Part shown: positions 1 to 7,561 of the stretch, piece after piece | Position numbering within the stretch: the first letter of the stretch is position 1 | Layout of the letters: the number at the start of each line of letters is the position of its first letter | Assembly: GCF_036170895.1 (NCBI RefSeq) | Contig: NZ_CP108036.1 | Coordinates: 5,635,501 to 5,699,500, forward strand | Length of the DNA stretch: 64,000 bases | DNA from: Streptomyces erythrochromogenes | GTDB lineage: Bacteria; Actinomycetota; Actinomycetes; Streptomycetales; Streptomycetaceae | Reading direction: 5' to 3' | The notes under the pieces: generated by a model | The model's input: the letters and a program-made list of their open reading frames with translations, nothing else | Told to the model about the DNA's origin: nothing | Databases searched by the model: none | Position numbers and translations under genes: made by a program

Positions 1-1
1 C

Positions 2-247
2 GACGTGAACCTCGTCAAGCCCGGCGTCGGAGAGACCACCCGCGTGCTGCTGCGCCGGGTGCCGTGGAAGATCCTGGCGCAGCGCGGCGCCGGGGCCGAC
101 CTGGACCACGTACGCCTGCTCGCCGAGCAGCGCGGCGTCCCGGTGGAAGAGGTCGACGGGCTGCCCTACACCTGCGTCGGGCTCATCCACCCCCGATTCA
201 CGCGCGGCGCCACCGGCGCCGACGGAAAGGCTGTGGCCTCCAAGTGA
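2..247 (+). CDS. C-terminal part of a PRTase with PELOTA RNA-binding domain (left-truncated)
   Basis: The open frame runs in from the left edge, so only the last ~82 residues are visible; a Met near position 5 is not a credible start. The segment GVGETTRVLLRRVPW, then DLDHVRLLAEQRGVPVE and CVGLIHPRFT, fits the PELOTA-type domain that ends one of the phosphoribosyltransferases of the Ter (tellurium/stress) operon nucleoside pathway. The stop overlaps the GTG start of the next gene by GTGA, and that gene is a HAD phosphatase, the usual partner in the same pathway. Family knowledge predicts a role in making a ribonucleoside-like metabolite; this is inference. The PRTase domain itself lies outside the window. 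Confidence 0.6.
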   Translation, partial: DVNLVKPGVGETTRVLLRRVPWKILAQRGAGADLDHVRLLAEQRGVPVEEVDGLPYTCVGLIHPRFTRGATGADGKAVASK

Positions 248-1074
248 CTGTCCTCGTAGCCAGTGACCTCGACCGTACGCTCATCTACTCGGCGGCCGCC
301 CTCGGTCTGACCGTGCCCGACCCGGTGGCCCCGCGGCTGCTGTGCGTCGAGGTCCACGAGAGCAAGCCGCTGTCCTACATGACGGAGACGGCCGCGGCCC
401 TGCTGGCGGAGCTCACCGAGGACCCGTCCGTCGTCTTCGTCCCCACCACCACCCGCACGCGCAAGCAGTACCAGCGCATCCGCTTCCCCGGCCGCCCGGC
501 CCGGTACGCGATCTGCGCCAACGGCGGGCAGCTCCTCGTCGACGGCGTGCCGGACCGCGACTGGCGGCGGCAGGTCGCGGCCCGCCTGGCCGAGGAGTGC
601 GCCCCGCTGGAGGAGGTCCACGAGCACATGCTGTCCGCCGCCGACCCGGCGTGGCTGCGCAAGGCCCGGTTGGCGGAGGACCTCTTCGCCTACCTCGTCG
701 TCGAACGCGCCCTGGTCCCCGACGAATGGCTGAAGTCCCTGACCGAATGGGCCGGGGCCCGCGGCTGGACGGTCTCCCTCCAGGGCCGGAAGATCTACGC
801 CGTGCCGCGCCCGCTCACCAAGAGCGCCGCGATGCACGAGGTCGCCCGCCGGACCGGAGCGACCACGACCCTGGCCGCCGGCGACTCGCTCCTCGACGCC
901 GACCTGCTGCTCGCGGCCGACGCCGCCTGGCGCCCGGGCCACGGCGAACTGGCCGACGCGCGCTGGACGGCGCCTTCGGTGACCGCCCTCGCCGAGGCGG
1001 GCGTCCTGGCCGGCGAGGAAATAGTGCGCGCATTCACCCGCGAGGCCGGGCGGCTCGGCAGACTGGACGCATGA
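244..1074 (+). CDS. HAD-superfamily hydrolase of the Ter-associated nucleoside pathway
   Basis: 276 residues from GTG at 244, whose last bases overlap the stop of the PRTase/PELOTA gene. HAD motif I is ASDLDRTL near the N-terminus. A threonine-rich VFVPTTTRTRKQY segment matches motif II, and the AAGDSLLDADLL stretch near residue 215 is motif IV with its acidic pair. A large cap lies between them. The protein resembles sucrose-phosphatase-like HADs found next to ATP-grasp and PRTase genes in Ter operons, where a dephosphorylation step is proposed. It overlaps the O-methyltransferase start by ATGA, so translation of the three genes is probably coupled. Confidence 0.75.
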   Translation: MTVLVASDLDRTLIYSAAALGLTVPDPVAPRLLCVEVHESKPLSYMTETAAALLAELTEDPSVVFVPTTTRTRKQYQRIRFPGRPARYAICANGGQLLVDGVPDRDWRRQVAARLAEECAPLEEVHEHMLSAADPAWLRKARLAEDLFAYLVVERALVPDEWLKSLTEWAGARGWTVSLQGRKIYAVPRPLTKSAAMHEVARRTGATTTLAAGDSLLDADLLLAADAAWRPGHGELADARWTAPSVTALAEAGVLAGEEIVRAFTREAGRLGRLDA

Positions 1075-1730
1075 GCAAAGGCAACAGCACGAAGATCACG
1101 GACGAGCTGTACCAGTACATGCTCGACCACAACCCCCCGCTGGACTCCGTTCAGCGGGGGCTGGTGGCGAGGACCTACGCCACGTTCCCGGACGTCGCCG
1201 GGATGCAGTCCGCGGAGGAGCAGGGGCCGCTGCTGGCCTTCCTCGTCCGCCTGACCGGCGCCCGCCACATCGTCGAGGTCGGCACCTTCACCGGCTTCTC
1301 GGCCCTGTCGATGGCCCAGGCACTGCCCGCCGACGGCCGCATCATCGCCTGCGACGTCTCCGAGGAGTGGACGGCGTACGGCAGGGAGGCCTGGGAGCAG
1401 GCCGGCGTCGCCGACCGCATCGAGCTGCGCATCGCGCCGGCCCTGGAGACCCTGCGCGCGATGCCCGCCGAACCCCACATCGACATGGCGTACGTGGACG
1501 CCGACAAGGAGAGCCAGATCTCCTACTGGGAGGAGCTCGTACCGCGGCTCCGCCCCGGCGGCCTGATCGTCACGGACAACACGCTGTACCACGGCACGGT
1601 CCTCGACGAGTCGGCCACCGGCTCGGCGGCGGGCGTACGCGCCTTCAACGACCACGTCGCGGCCGACCCGCGTATGGACTCCGTCCTGCTGGCGATCTCG
1701 GACGGCCTGACGCTCTCGCGCAAGCGGTAG
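1071..1730 (+). CDS. SAM-dependent O-methyltransferase (class I, CCoAOMT-like)
   Basis: 219 residues. The start ATG overlaps the HAD gene stop (ATGA). The SAM-binding motif I is VEVGTFTGFSAL, followed by an acidic IIACDVSEEW loop and MAYVDADKES (motif with metal-binding acidic residues), then GGLIVTDNTLYHGTVLD. This order is that of the cation-dependent caffeoyl-CoA-type O-methyltransferase family (PF01596), at the usual length of ~220 residues. The substrate cannot be read from sequence. Coupling with the Ter-pathway HAD may be positional only. Confidence 0.85.
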   Translation: MSKGNSTKITDELYQYMLDHNPPLDSVQRGLVARTYATFPDVAGMQSAEEQGPLLAFLVRLTGARHIVEVGTFTGFSALSMAQALPADGRIIACDVSEEWTAYGREAWEQAGVADRIELRIAPALETLRAMPAEPHIDMAYVDADKESQISYWEELVPRLRPGGLIVTDNTLYHGTVLDESATGSAAGVRAFNDHVAADPRMDSVLLAISDGLTLSRKR

Positions 1731-1756
1731 CCCCGATTCTCCGGCCGCCCCTTCGG

Positions 1757-1978
1757 TCAGCCGCAGCCGCCGCCGCAGCAGCCCCCGCCGCCCGCGCCGC
1801 CCATGGGGCGCGCGGCCGCGGGGGCGCTGCTCGACCCGCCCACGGCGACGGCGGACAGCAGCTTGACGGTGTCGGCGTGCCCGGCCGGGCAGTCGGCAGG
1901 GGCGGAGGACTCGGCCATGGGGCGGCTGACCTCAAAGGTGTCGTCGCAGGTCCGGCAGCGGAATTCGTAACGAGGCAT
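1757..1978 (-). CDS. FmdB-family zinc-ribbon protein
   Basis: 73 residues beginning MPRYEFRCRTCDDTFEV. The CxxC pair and the later CPAGH form the FmdB/CxxC_CxxC_SSSS-type zinc ribbon. I take the start at the MPRYEF methionine because family members begin there; an upstream Met two codons earlier adds nothing conserved. The C-terminal half is low complexity, ending in a Gly/Cys-rich CCGGGCG tail. Function is unknown; the family is often called a putative regulatory protein. It converges on the methyltransferase gene. Confidence 0.85.
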   Translation of the reverse strand: MPRYEFRCRTCDDTFEVSRPMAESSAPADCPAGHADTVKLLSAVAVGGSSSAPAAARPMGGAGGGGCCGGGCG

Positions 1979-2094
1979 GCGCACAGGCTAAGCGCGCCCG
2001 CTGCCCGCGCGCTACGCATCCCGGACGGCTCGTGGACGGTGTCGGGCCCCTTGGGCCCTTGGACGGTGCCGGGCCCTTGTGCGGTGCCGGGCCC

Positions 2095-2826
2095 CTAGAC
2101 GGTGTCCGGTCGGGCGAGCCGTCCCTGCGCCAGACGCGCCCGGTCCTCCCGGGCCGCCTGCTCGGGGTGGCGGGCCCGCCAGTACGGATTGTCGTGCGGC
2201 AGTGCGCTGCCCACCCGCCCGTACATCCCGAACCACATCAGCATCACGCCGACGACGAAGCTGAACAGCACGTTCTGGATCTTGAAGGCCAGGAAGTTCA
2301 GCCCCGTGTCGAGCAGCGCGAGGTTCACGAACCCGCTCGCGATGAACAACACGCCCAGCACGATGTTCAGCGTCGAGGCGAAGGTCCCGCCCACCACCAT
2401 CCCGGCGATGAGCAGGCCCCCGATGCAGATCGACAGGACGCTCAGCGCACCGTTGGTGTTCAGCGCGAGCACCGTGTCGCCGCCGGTGTCGAAGAACCCG
2501 ATCCGGTCGACCAGGCCCAGGACCCCGAAGACCACCAGCAGCACACCGGTCAGGCCCGCCCCGACCCGGTACACCTGGCTGAGCTTGTGATCGCTGGGCA
2601 GGTGGTCGTCGAGCCGGGCATTGACCGGATGCAGGGCACGCTGCACGCGCCGCGCCACGGGGTGCGGATCCTGCGGTACGGGGGGCCCGTACGGCTCGTG
2701 GGCCACGTAGGGCGCGTAGTGCTCATGGGGCTCGGTGCACCCGTACGCCGCGTGGGGCGCATACGGCGCGTGAGGCACCGGTGGTACCTGGGACGCACGC
2801 GGCTTGTGGAAGGTGTGGGCAGCCAT
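2095..2826 (-). CDS. DUF4383 integral membrane protein
   Basis: 243 residues starting MAAHTFHKPR; a GGAGG ribosome site lies just upstream of this ATG. The first ~80 residues are Pro/His/Tyr-rich and soluble. The rest has four hydrophobic segments, from GAGLTGVLLVVFGVLGL through VLFSFVVGVMLMWFGM, with the DUF4383 pattern NIVLGVLFIASGFVNLAL. The C-terminus is polar. Proteins of this family are four-helix membrane proteins of unknown role that are common in actinobacteria. A repetitive GC stretch (GGTGCCGGGCCC units, 2038-2104) follows its stop. Confidence 0.8.
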   Translation of the reverse strand: MAAHTFHKPRASQVPPVPHAPYAPHAAYGCTEPHEHYAPYVAHEPYGPPVPQDPHPVARRVQRALHPVNARLDDHLPSDHKLSQVYRVGAGLTGVLLVVFGVLGLVDRIGFFDTGGDTVLALNTNGALSVLSICIGGLLIAGMVVGGTFASTLNIVLGVLFIASGFVNLALLDTGLNFLAFKIQNVLFSFVVGVMLMWFGMYGRVGSALPHDNPYWRARHPEQAAREDRARLAQGRLARPDTV

Positions 2827-2956
2827 GGAGGCCTCCTCTGCTCCGTCCCGTACCCTCCAGCATCCGTCGCCGGACGCCCCACGACAACCAGCGAGGCCGC
2901 CGGGGGAGGGGCAGGGGCCGCGGGACAGGGGCACAGTCAGATCCGGAAGAGACGGC

Positions 2957-4228
2957 CTAGCCGTGGCCGAGCTCCTCCCGGATCCCGCTCACCACCCGGT
3001 TCACGGAGGCCCGTACGGCCTCCATCTCCTGGAGGAACGCCCAGTAGTCCGGGTGCCGCTCCTCCAGCCCGTCCAACGCCCGGCCCACCCGCGCCACCGC
3101 ATCGTCCAGCGGCCGCGCGTGCCGCGGGTCCGGCACACTGCGGCCCGCCATCGCCAGCCGCTGCGCGTCCCGGATCGCGAAGCGGGTCCGGTCCACCTCC
3201 GCCTGCGGATCCCGCGCCACCGCCTCCAGCCGCGTCAGCCGGTCCTGCGCCGCCGACACCGCCTCGTCCGTGGCGTCCAGCGCACCGCGGACCGCCTCGA
3301 TCAGCGTCCCCACGTCCGCCCAGCGCTGCTCGTCCCGGGCCACGCCGGCCTCCCGCAGCTGCTCCTCCGCGCGCGACACGTCCCGCACCGCCTCGTCCGG
3401 CACGTGCTGGAGGTCCTGCCAGCACGCCGCACTGAACCGCCGCCGCAGCTCACTCAGCACCGGATCCACCCGGTCCGCCCGATTGCGCAACGCCTGCGCC
3501 CGCGTCCGCAGGCTCACCAGCCGCCGGTCGATCTCCGCCGCCCGCTCGGGCAGCCGCGCCGCCTCGGCCCGTATGGCCTCCGCGTCGCGCAGGATCCGGT
3601 CGGCCCGCTGCACCGTCGCCTGTACCCCGTGCTGCGCCGCGCCCTGGTTCAGCTTGGTCAGCTCCGGCCCCAGCGCCGCCAGCCGCGCCGCCAGGTCATC
3701 GGCCCGCATCCCCTTGGCCCGTACGGCGTCCAGCGCGTCACTGGCCCCGATCAGCGCGGCCCTGGCCCGCTCCCGGGCCGGCGCGACCCGCGCGAGCTGC
3801 GTCTCGGCCTTGTCCAGCAACGGCTGCAGGCTCTGCGCGAACCGCTCCAGCTCCCCCTTGACCCGCACGAGTTCATCGCGGGCGCGCGTCAGCTCCTCCC
3901 GCGCGCGCGTGGCCGCCGAGGCCTCCAACTCCGCCCGGTCCAGGTCGTGCGCGTCGACCGCCTCGATGTAGACGTGGCTGACCTGGTCGATGCGCTGCCC
4001 GAGCGCGGCGAACCCCTCGGTCGCCTGCCGCGCCGCGGGCGACCCGTCCGCCGCGGCGATGGTCTCGATCGAGATCCGCAGATCCCGCTGCGCCGTGTCC
4101 AGCTCGTAGAACGCGGCCGCGGCGGCGTCCTTGGCCGCCTGCGCGTCCGCCCGCCGACTCTCGTCCCGCCCACCGAACCACCGCCGGGATGCCGTCGTCA
4201 CAGTCCCTCTCCCGTACGTGTCCGCCAT
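2957..4228 (-). CDS. long coiled-coil protein of unknown function
   Basis: 423 residues from the Met of MADTYGRGTV. An alternative Met four codons upstream has a GGGAGAG box almost touching it, so the start is uncertain by a few residues. The whole protein is Ala/Arg/Glu-rich with heptad-like spacing and no transmembrane or catalytic motif, which suggests an extended coiled coil. Actinobacterial proteins of this kind are annotated hypothetical. The gene ends the ordinary chromosome before the tRNA integration site. Confidence 0.65.
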   Translation of the reverse strand: MADTYGRGTVTTASRRWFGGRDESRRADAQAAKDAAAAAFYELDTAQRDLRISIETIAAADGSPAARQATEGFAALGQRIDQVSHVYIEAVDAHDLDRAELEASAATRAREELTRARDELVRVKGELERFAQSLQPLLDKAETQLARVAPARERARAALIGASDALDAVRAKGMRADDLAARLAALGPELTKLNQGAAQHGVQATVQRADRILRDAEAIRAEAARLPERAAEIDRRLVSLRTRAQALRNRADRVDPVLSELRRRFSAACWQDLQHVPDEAVRDVSRAEEQLREAGVARDEQRWADVGTLIEAVRGALDATDEAVSAAQDRLTRLEAVARDPQAEVDRTRFAIRDAQRLAMAGRSVPDPRHARPLDDAVARVGRALDGLEERHPDYWAFLQEMEAVRASVNRVVSGIREELGHG

Positions 4229-4305
4229 GCCCCGGTCCATTCTCTCCCACGGGAACGGGTTTGCGTGGGGGGTGCGCCCGCCATGTAGGCTGTCCACTCA
4301 TCCAC

Positions 4306-4380
4306 GGGTGCGTAGCTCAGGGGTAGAGCGCTGCTCTTACAAAGCAGATGTCGGCGGTTCGAAACCGTCCGCGCCCACCA
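4306..4380 (+). tRNA. tRNA-Val (anticodon TAC)
   Basis: A 75-nt cloverleaf with encoded CCA. The acceptor arm GGGTGCG pairs with CGCGCCC (one G-U), the anticodon stem CTGCT/AGCAG encloses loop CTTACAA, and the T arm is GGCGG-TTCGAAA-CCGTC. Anticodon TAC reads GTA, valine. The 3' half from 4336 is duplicated at 21229, so this gene is the integration target of the element to its right and has been restored by the element's own copy of the sequence. Confidence 0.95.
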
Positions 4381-4394
4381 GTCAAAAGGCCCCC
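4336..4394 (+). repeat. attL: attL: 59-bp direct repeat overlapping tRNA-Val 3' end
   Basis: 59 bp, from the anticodon loop through CCA into the terminator stem, are identical to 21229-21287. Identity stops at T versus G on the left and at A versus C on the right. A core overlapping the tRNA 3' half is the standard attachment site of AICE tyrosine integrases. The integrase gene ends 49 bp away. Confidence 0.93.
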
Positions 4395-4418
4395 AACCGA
4401 TCTTGGTTGGGGGCCTTT
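4385..4418 (+). terminator. intrinsic terminator after tRNA-Val
   Basis: AAAGGCCCCCAACC pairs with GGTTGGGGGCCTTT across a GATCTT loop. It follows the tRNA directly and also faces the 3' end of the integrase gene, so it may work in both directions. Part of the left arm lies within the att repeat. Confidence 0.8.
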
Positions 4419-4442
4419 GACGGCTAAAAGTGACGGCAACGC

Positions 4443-5591
4443 CTACTCGGCGGGCCGCCGCCGGCGCAACAGTCGGTCCATGTGCCCCATGGCCTCCCGC
4501 CTGCCGCTGTCGGCCACGTGGGTGTAGATGTTCATCGTGACGGCGATCTGCGAGTGACCGAGGATCTCCATCACCACCCGAGGTGCCACCCCGGCCGCGA
4601 ACAGCAGCGTGGCGCACCCGTGCCGCACGTCGTGCAGCCGGATCCGCGGCAGGCCGGCGTCCTGGCCGATCCGCTCGAAGGACCGGCTGATGTTGCGCGG
4701 CTCGATCGGCCGGCCGGTGCGGGTGGTGAACACGTAGTCGCTCTCCTCCCACTCCTTGTCCTTGGCCGCGGCCTGCAACGCGACCTGCCGCATCCGCTGC
4801 CAGCGAAGGGGCGCCACGCACATCCGGGGGAGGGGGATGACCCGGCTCCGCCGGTTCTTGGTGGAGTCCGCGTACAGCTCCTTCTGCACGCGCTGGATCT
4901 GGTTCCGCACGGTCAGCGTCCGGCGGTCGAGGTCGATGTCGGACCAGCGCAGCCCGAGAATCTCGCCCCGGCGCAACCCCAGGGCCACAGCCAGCACGAA
5001 GGCCGCGTATAGCGGGTCGCGCCGACTGGCCTCCAGGAAGGTGAGCGTCTCGTCGAGGTCCCACGGCTTCAACTCACGCTGCACGACCCGCGGCGCCGGC
5101 ACGAGCATCACCACGTTGCGGCTGATCAGCTCCTCGCGGTTCGCCGCGGTGAGCGCGCTGCGCAGCACCCGGTGAGACTCCTTGGCAGTCGCGGCGGAAG
5201 CCTGCGCCGTCACGGCGGCCAGCATGCGCCGTACGTCCGGCACCCCGAGGGTCTCCAGTCGCTTGGAGCCCAGGTGCGGGATCAGGTATCGGCGGACATG
5301 GGTCTCATATTTGGCGTACGTCGTCCTCTTGCGGTCGTGCTTGACGAACGTCTCCAGCCAGAAGGGAAGCCACTCGGAGAGCTTGGCCGAGCGGGTGGGC
5401 GTCGGGATGCCCTGCCGATCCCGCCGCACCAGCTCCTGACGCTTGGTGTCGCACTCTTCCCACGTCTTGCCGTACACGGTCTTCCGGCGGCGGGTCCCGT
5501 CGGGCTGAGGCACGTAGGCGCGCGCCTCGTAACGCCCGTCTGGGCGCTGCCAGATGCTGCCAGCGCCGTTCGGGTTCTTCTTCCGTGCCAT
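4443..5591 (-). CDS. int: site-specific tyrosine integrase of the AICE
   Basis: 382 residues. An N-terminal AP2-like arm-binding segment (residues ~8-45) precedes a SAM-like core-binding domain (~70-150). The catalytic domain shows Arg207 in ALGLRRGE, His320 and Arg323 in HDVRHG, His346 in LGHSQ and the nucleophile Tyr356 in MNIYTHV. The gene ends 49 bp from attL, and its ATG overlaps the Xis stop (TGATG), so the two are expressed together. Length and architecture match integrases of pSAM2-type elements that use tRNA genes. It should catalyse integration and, with Xis, excision at the tRNA-Val site. Confidence 0.95.
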   Translation of the reverse strand: MARKKNPNGAGSIWQRPDGRYEARAYVPQPDGTRRRKTVYGKTWEECDTKRQELVRRDRQGIPTPTRSAKLSEWLPFWLETFVKHDRKRTTYAKYETHVRRYLIPHLGSKRLETLGVPDVRRMLAAVTAQASAATAKESHRVLRSALTAANREELISRNVVMLVPAPRVVQRELKPWDLDETLTFLEASRRDPLYAAFVLAVALGLRRGEILGLRWSDIDLDRRTLTVRNQIQRVQKELYADSTKNRRSRVIPLPRMCVAPLRWQRMRQVALQAAAKDKEWEESDYVFTTRTGRPIEPRNISRSFERIGQDAGLPRIRLHDVRHGCATLLFAAGVAPRVVMEILGHSQIAVTMNIYTHVADSGRREAMGHMDRLLRRRRPAE

Positions 5592-5788
5592 CAGGCGGCT
5601 TCCTCCAACTTGGCTTCCAGGTAGGCGCGAACACTGTCTGCGGGGATCCGGCGCGAGCGGCCCTCGGTGAAGCTCGCCAGGGCGCGGGAGCGGATCAGGT
5701 TGTAGACGGTGAAGCGACTGAGTCGCAGCGCGGCCATGACCTCGGGAACAGTCAGGGCCTGGTGCGTGGTGGGCAGGGGGGAACTCAC
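5591..5788 (-). CDS. xis: excisionase (MerR/AlpA-like helix-turn-helix)
   Basis: 65 residues from a GTG start with a good GGGAGGT box five bases upstream, which decides the start; a longer open frame upstream is only the shadow of the neighbouring gene. The sequence ALTVPEVMAALRLSRFTVYN is the helix-turn-helix of the excisionase/DUF helix_turn_helix_17 family, followed by GRSRRIPADSVRAYL. It overlaps the integrase start by one base. Role: directional factor for excision of the element, by family knowledge and position. Confidence 0.9.
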   Translation of the reverse strand: MSSPLPTTHQALTVPEVMAALRLSRFTVYNLIRSRALASFTEGRSRRIPADSVRAYLEAKLEEAA

Positions 5789-5880
5789 TGCTACCTCCCA
5801 GGGCAGTGGTCGGGATTCTTCGCTCTGGGGGATCCGCAACAGCCGCCACGCCGCAACAGCGCTGGTCAGCGGCTCGGTTT

Positions 5881-6070
5881 TGTGGCGGATCCGGCTTTTG
5901 TGGCGGATCGGTGCCGCCACGCGTGGACGTGGCGGCACCTGGGGTCGCGGGTGGCTATCCGGCGACGGGGAAGAGCTGTGTGGCGGTTTCCGCGGGCATG
6001 TGGCGGATGGCTGTGGCGGCTTCCGCCACAGATTCACCCCCTCTGACCTGCGGTGTGGCGGCTGTGGCGG
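5881..6070. repeat. cluster of TGTGGCGG octamers with a perfect 12-bp hairpin
   Basis: Seven direct copies of TGTGGCGG start at 5881, 5899, 5979, 5999, 6012, 6054 and 6063, and one inverted copy lies at 6023-6030. A perfect inverted repeat GGTGCCGCCACG (5910-5921, 5928-5939, 6-base loop) is nested in the set. The cluster covers the gap upstream of xis and the last ~115 bp of the DUF3631 gene, where it encodes an Ala/Thr-rich tail. Candidates are a replication origin for the prim-pol initiator, or Xis/integrase arm sites; inference only. Confidence 0.55.
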
Positions 6071-7208
6071 ATGTTGCGGACTTCTGGGGGTGAGGGGGGC
6101 AGTAGCGGGCCCAGGCGTCCGCGAGGTCCTCGGCGTAGTAGCCCTTGGGGGTGGCGGAGCCGACTCGGATCCCGCGGGGCTTGATGGGCTTGTTGGTGGC
6201 GGTGACGTACTGGCCGAGCATCTGCGACAGCATCCGGGAGCTGAGGGGCTTGCCGTCCATGTCGGCCCAGGGGGCGTCGTCCATGCGCAGGAGGCATTCG
6301 AGGATGGCCGCGGTCGGCATCCGTTCCTCACCCCGGAAGACCTGATCCCGCAGATCCGTCAGTAGGCGGATGCCGAGGGAGGAGGCGTCGTTCTCCTTGG
6401 CTGCGGCGACCAGTTCCAGGCAGGCGGCGCGCGCCCGCTCGGGCCAGTCGGCGCCAGCGGCTTCGGCGACGGCGAGGAGGGGTTCCCATACATCCGCCGG
6501 CCGGTCGGTGATTCCGGCGGGCATGGTCGGCCAGGACTCGGTAACCCGCTTACGGACGGCTTCGGCCCAGGTGGCAAGGCGGTCGCGCAGGGCGTTGCCC
6601 TGCTTCTTGTGGATGCGCTCCCGCCAGGGCTCGCAGGACTCGTTGGGTGCCTTCTTGCGCATGCGGATGATGACGGAGCGAGTGAAGACGGTGTCGGGCA
6701 GAGAGCCCAGTCCAGCGAGGGCGATGGCGCAGTAGGCGGGGAAGCCTTCCACGGTCTGGTTGGCGCCGTCCCCGACGCACCGGTACATCTTCCGGCCTCG
6801 GGTGTGACCGGCGTTGAGGAACTTGCGGAGGTTCTCGTCGCCCGCGGCCTTGGGGCCGAAGATGGTGTCGATCTCGTCGAAGAGGATCGTGGGCCTGCTT
6901 CCTTCGACTCCGGCCACGGACCGGAACAGCGCGGACTGCGAGGCGTCCACCGCCGCCATGGAGTTCGGCACCAGGGTCTCGATCACGTCCAGGGCGCGGC
7001 TCTTGCCGGACCCTGGCTCGGGGGACAGGAACGCGATGCGAGGCGTGGCGTCGAAGGCGTCGAGCAGGTGTGCGTGCGCGTCCCACAGCGCCACGGCGAC
7101 GTATGCGGCCTCGCGCGGGAAGATGTTGAACCGCCGGTGGAAGGCTTCCACCTCGTCGAGCAGCGCGGCGCCGTCGATGGGTGCGGCCTGGGGCTTGTGG
7201 TCGCTCAT
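5955..7208 (-). CDS. DUF3631 P-loop protein, predicted replication helicase-like partner of prim-pol
   Basis: 417 residues from MSDHKPQAAP. Walker A is EPGSGKS in AFLSPEPGSGKSRALDVIE (residues ~68-74) and Walker B is ILFDEID. The C-terminal half matches DUF3631 (RRMPTAAILECLLRMD-like segment, then GIRVGSATPKGYYAEDLADAW). In actinomycete elements such proteins sit beside prim-pol genes and are taken as ATPase partners in replication. The start overlaps the stop of the 117-residue protein upstream by one base. The Ala/Thr-rich tail comes from the TGTGGCGG repeat cluster. Confidence 0.8.
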   Translation of the reverse strand: MSDHKPQAAPIDGAALLDEVEAFHRRFNIFPREAAYVAVALWDAHAHLLDAFDATPRIAFLSPEPGSGKSRALDVIETLVPNSMAAVDASQSALFRSVAGVEGSRPTILFDEIDTIFGPKAAGDENLRKFLNAGHTRGRKMYRCVGDGANQTVEGFPAYCAIALAGLGSLPDTVFTRSVIIRMRKKAPNESCEPWRERIHKKQGNALRDRLATWAEAVRKRVTESWPTMPAGITDRPADVWEPLLAVAEAAGADWPERARAACLELVAAAKENDASSLGIRLLTDLRDQVFRGEERMPTAAILECLLRMDDAPWADMDGKPLSSRMLSQMLGQYVTATNKPIKPRGIRVGSATPKGYYAEDLADAWARYCPPHPQKSATSATAATPQVRGGESVAEAATAIRHMPAETATQLFPVAG

Positions 7209-7561
7209 CAGGCGGCCTTCCCTTCCTGGGGTACGAGCAGGGGGCAGAGGGTGCGGTGCTGGACGTGGTCGTCGATCAGGGCGAGCGCGCGGGTCTGCCC
7301 GGCGGCGAAGAGGTCCCGGCCGCACTGGCACCAGGACCGGACGGACGGGGTCACGCCACGGCCGGGGGCGTTGATGTGGAGCCAGGCGATGGGCCGGCGT
7401 CCGTCGTCGGCGTGCAGGTCAGGGCGAACAGATGAAGGGACGCCTTCGGCGACGACCTTCGCCGCACCACCGCCGTCGGGGCCGGGGGCCGGTTCGGCGG
7501 GGCTGGTTCCGGCAGGGGCGGGGGTGGGGCCTTCCAAGGGGGGATGGGGGTGGGCGCTCAT
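7208..7561 (-). CDS. small Cys/His protein between replication genes
   Basis: 117 residues from MSAHPHPPLE. The first ~45 residues are Pro/Ala/Gly-rich; the second half has a CQCG pair, then LIDDHVQHRTLC, an arrangement that could bind zinc. It overlaps both neighbours (ATGA with prim-pol, one base with DUF3631), so it belongs to the same translationally coupled replication operon. I do not recognise a named family; similar small ORFs are common in streptomycete elements. Confidence 0.7.
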   Translation of the reverse strand: MSAHPHPPLEGPTPAPAGTSPAEPAPGPDGGGAAKVVAEGVPSSVRPDLHADDGRRPIAWLHINAPGRGVTPSVRSWCQCGRDLFAAGQTRALALIDDHVQHRTLCPLLVPQEGKAA

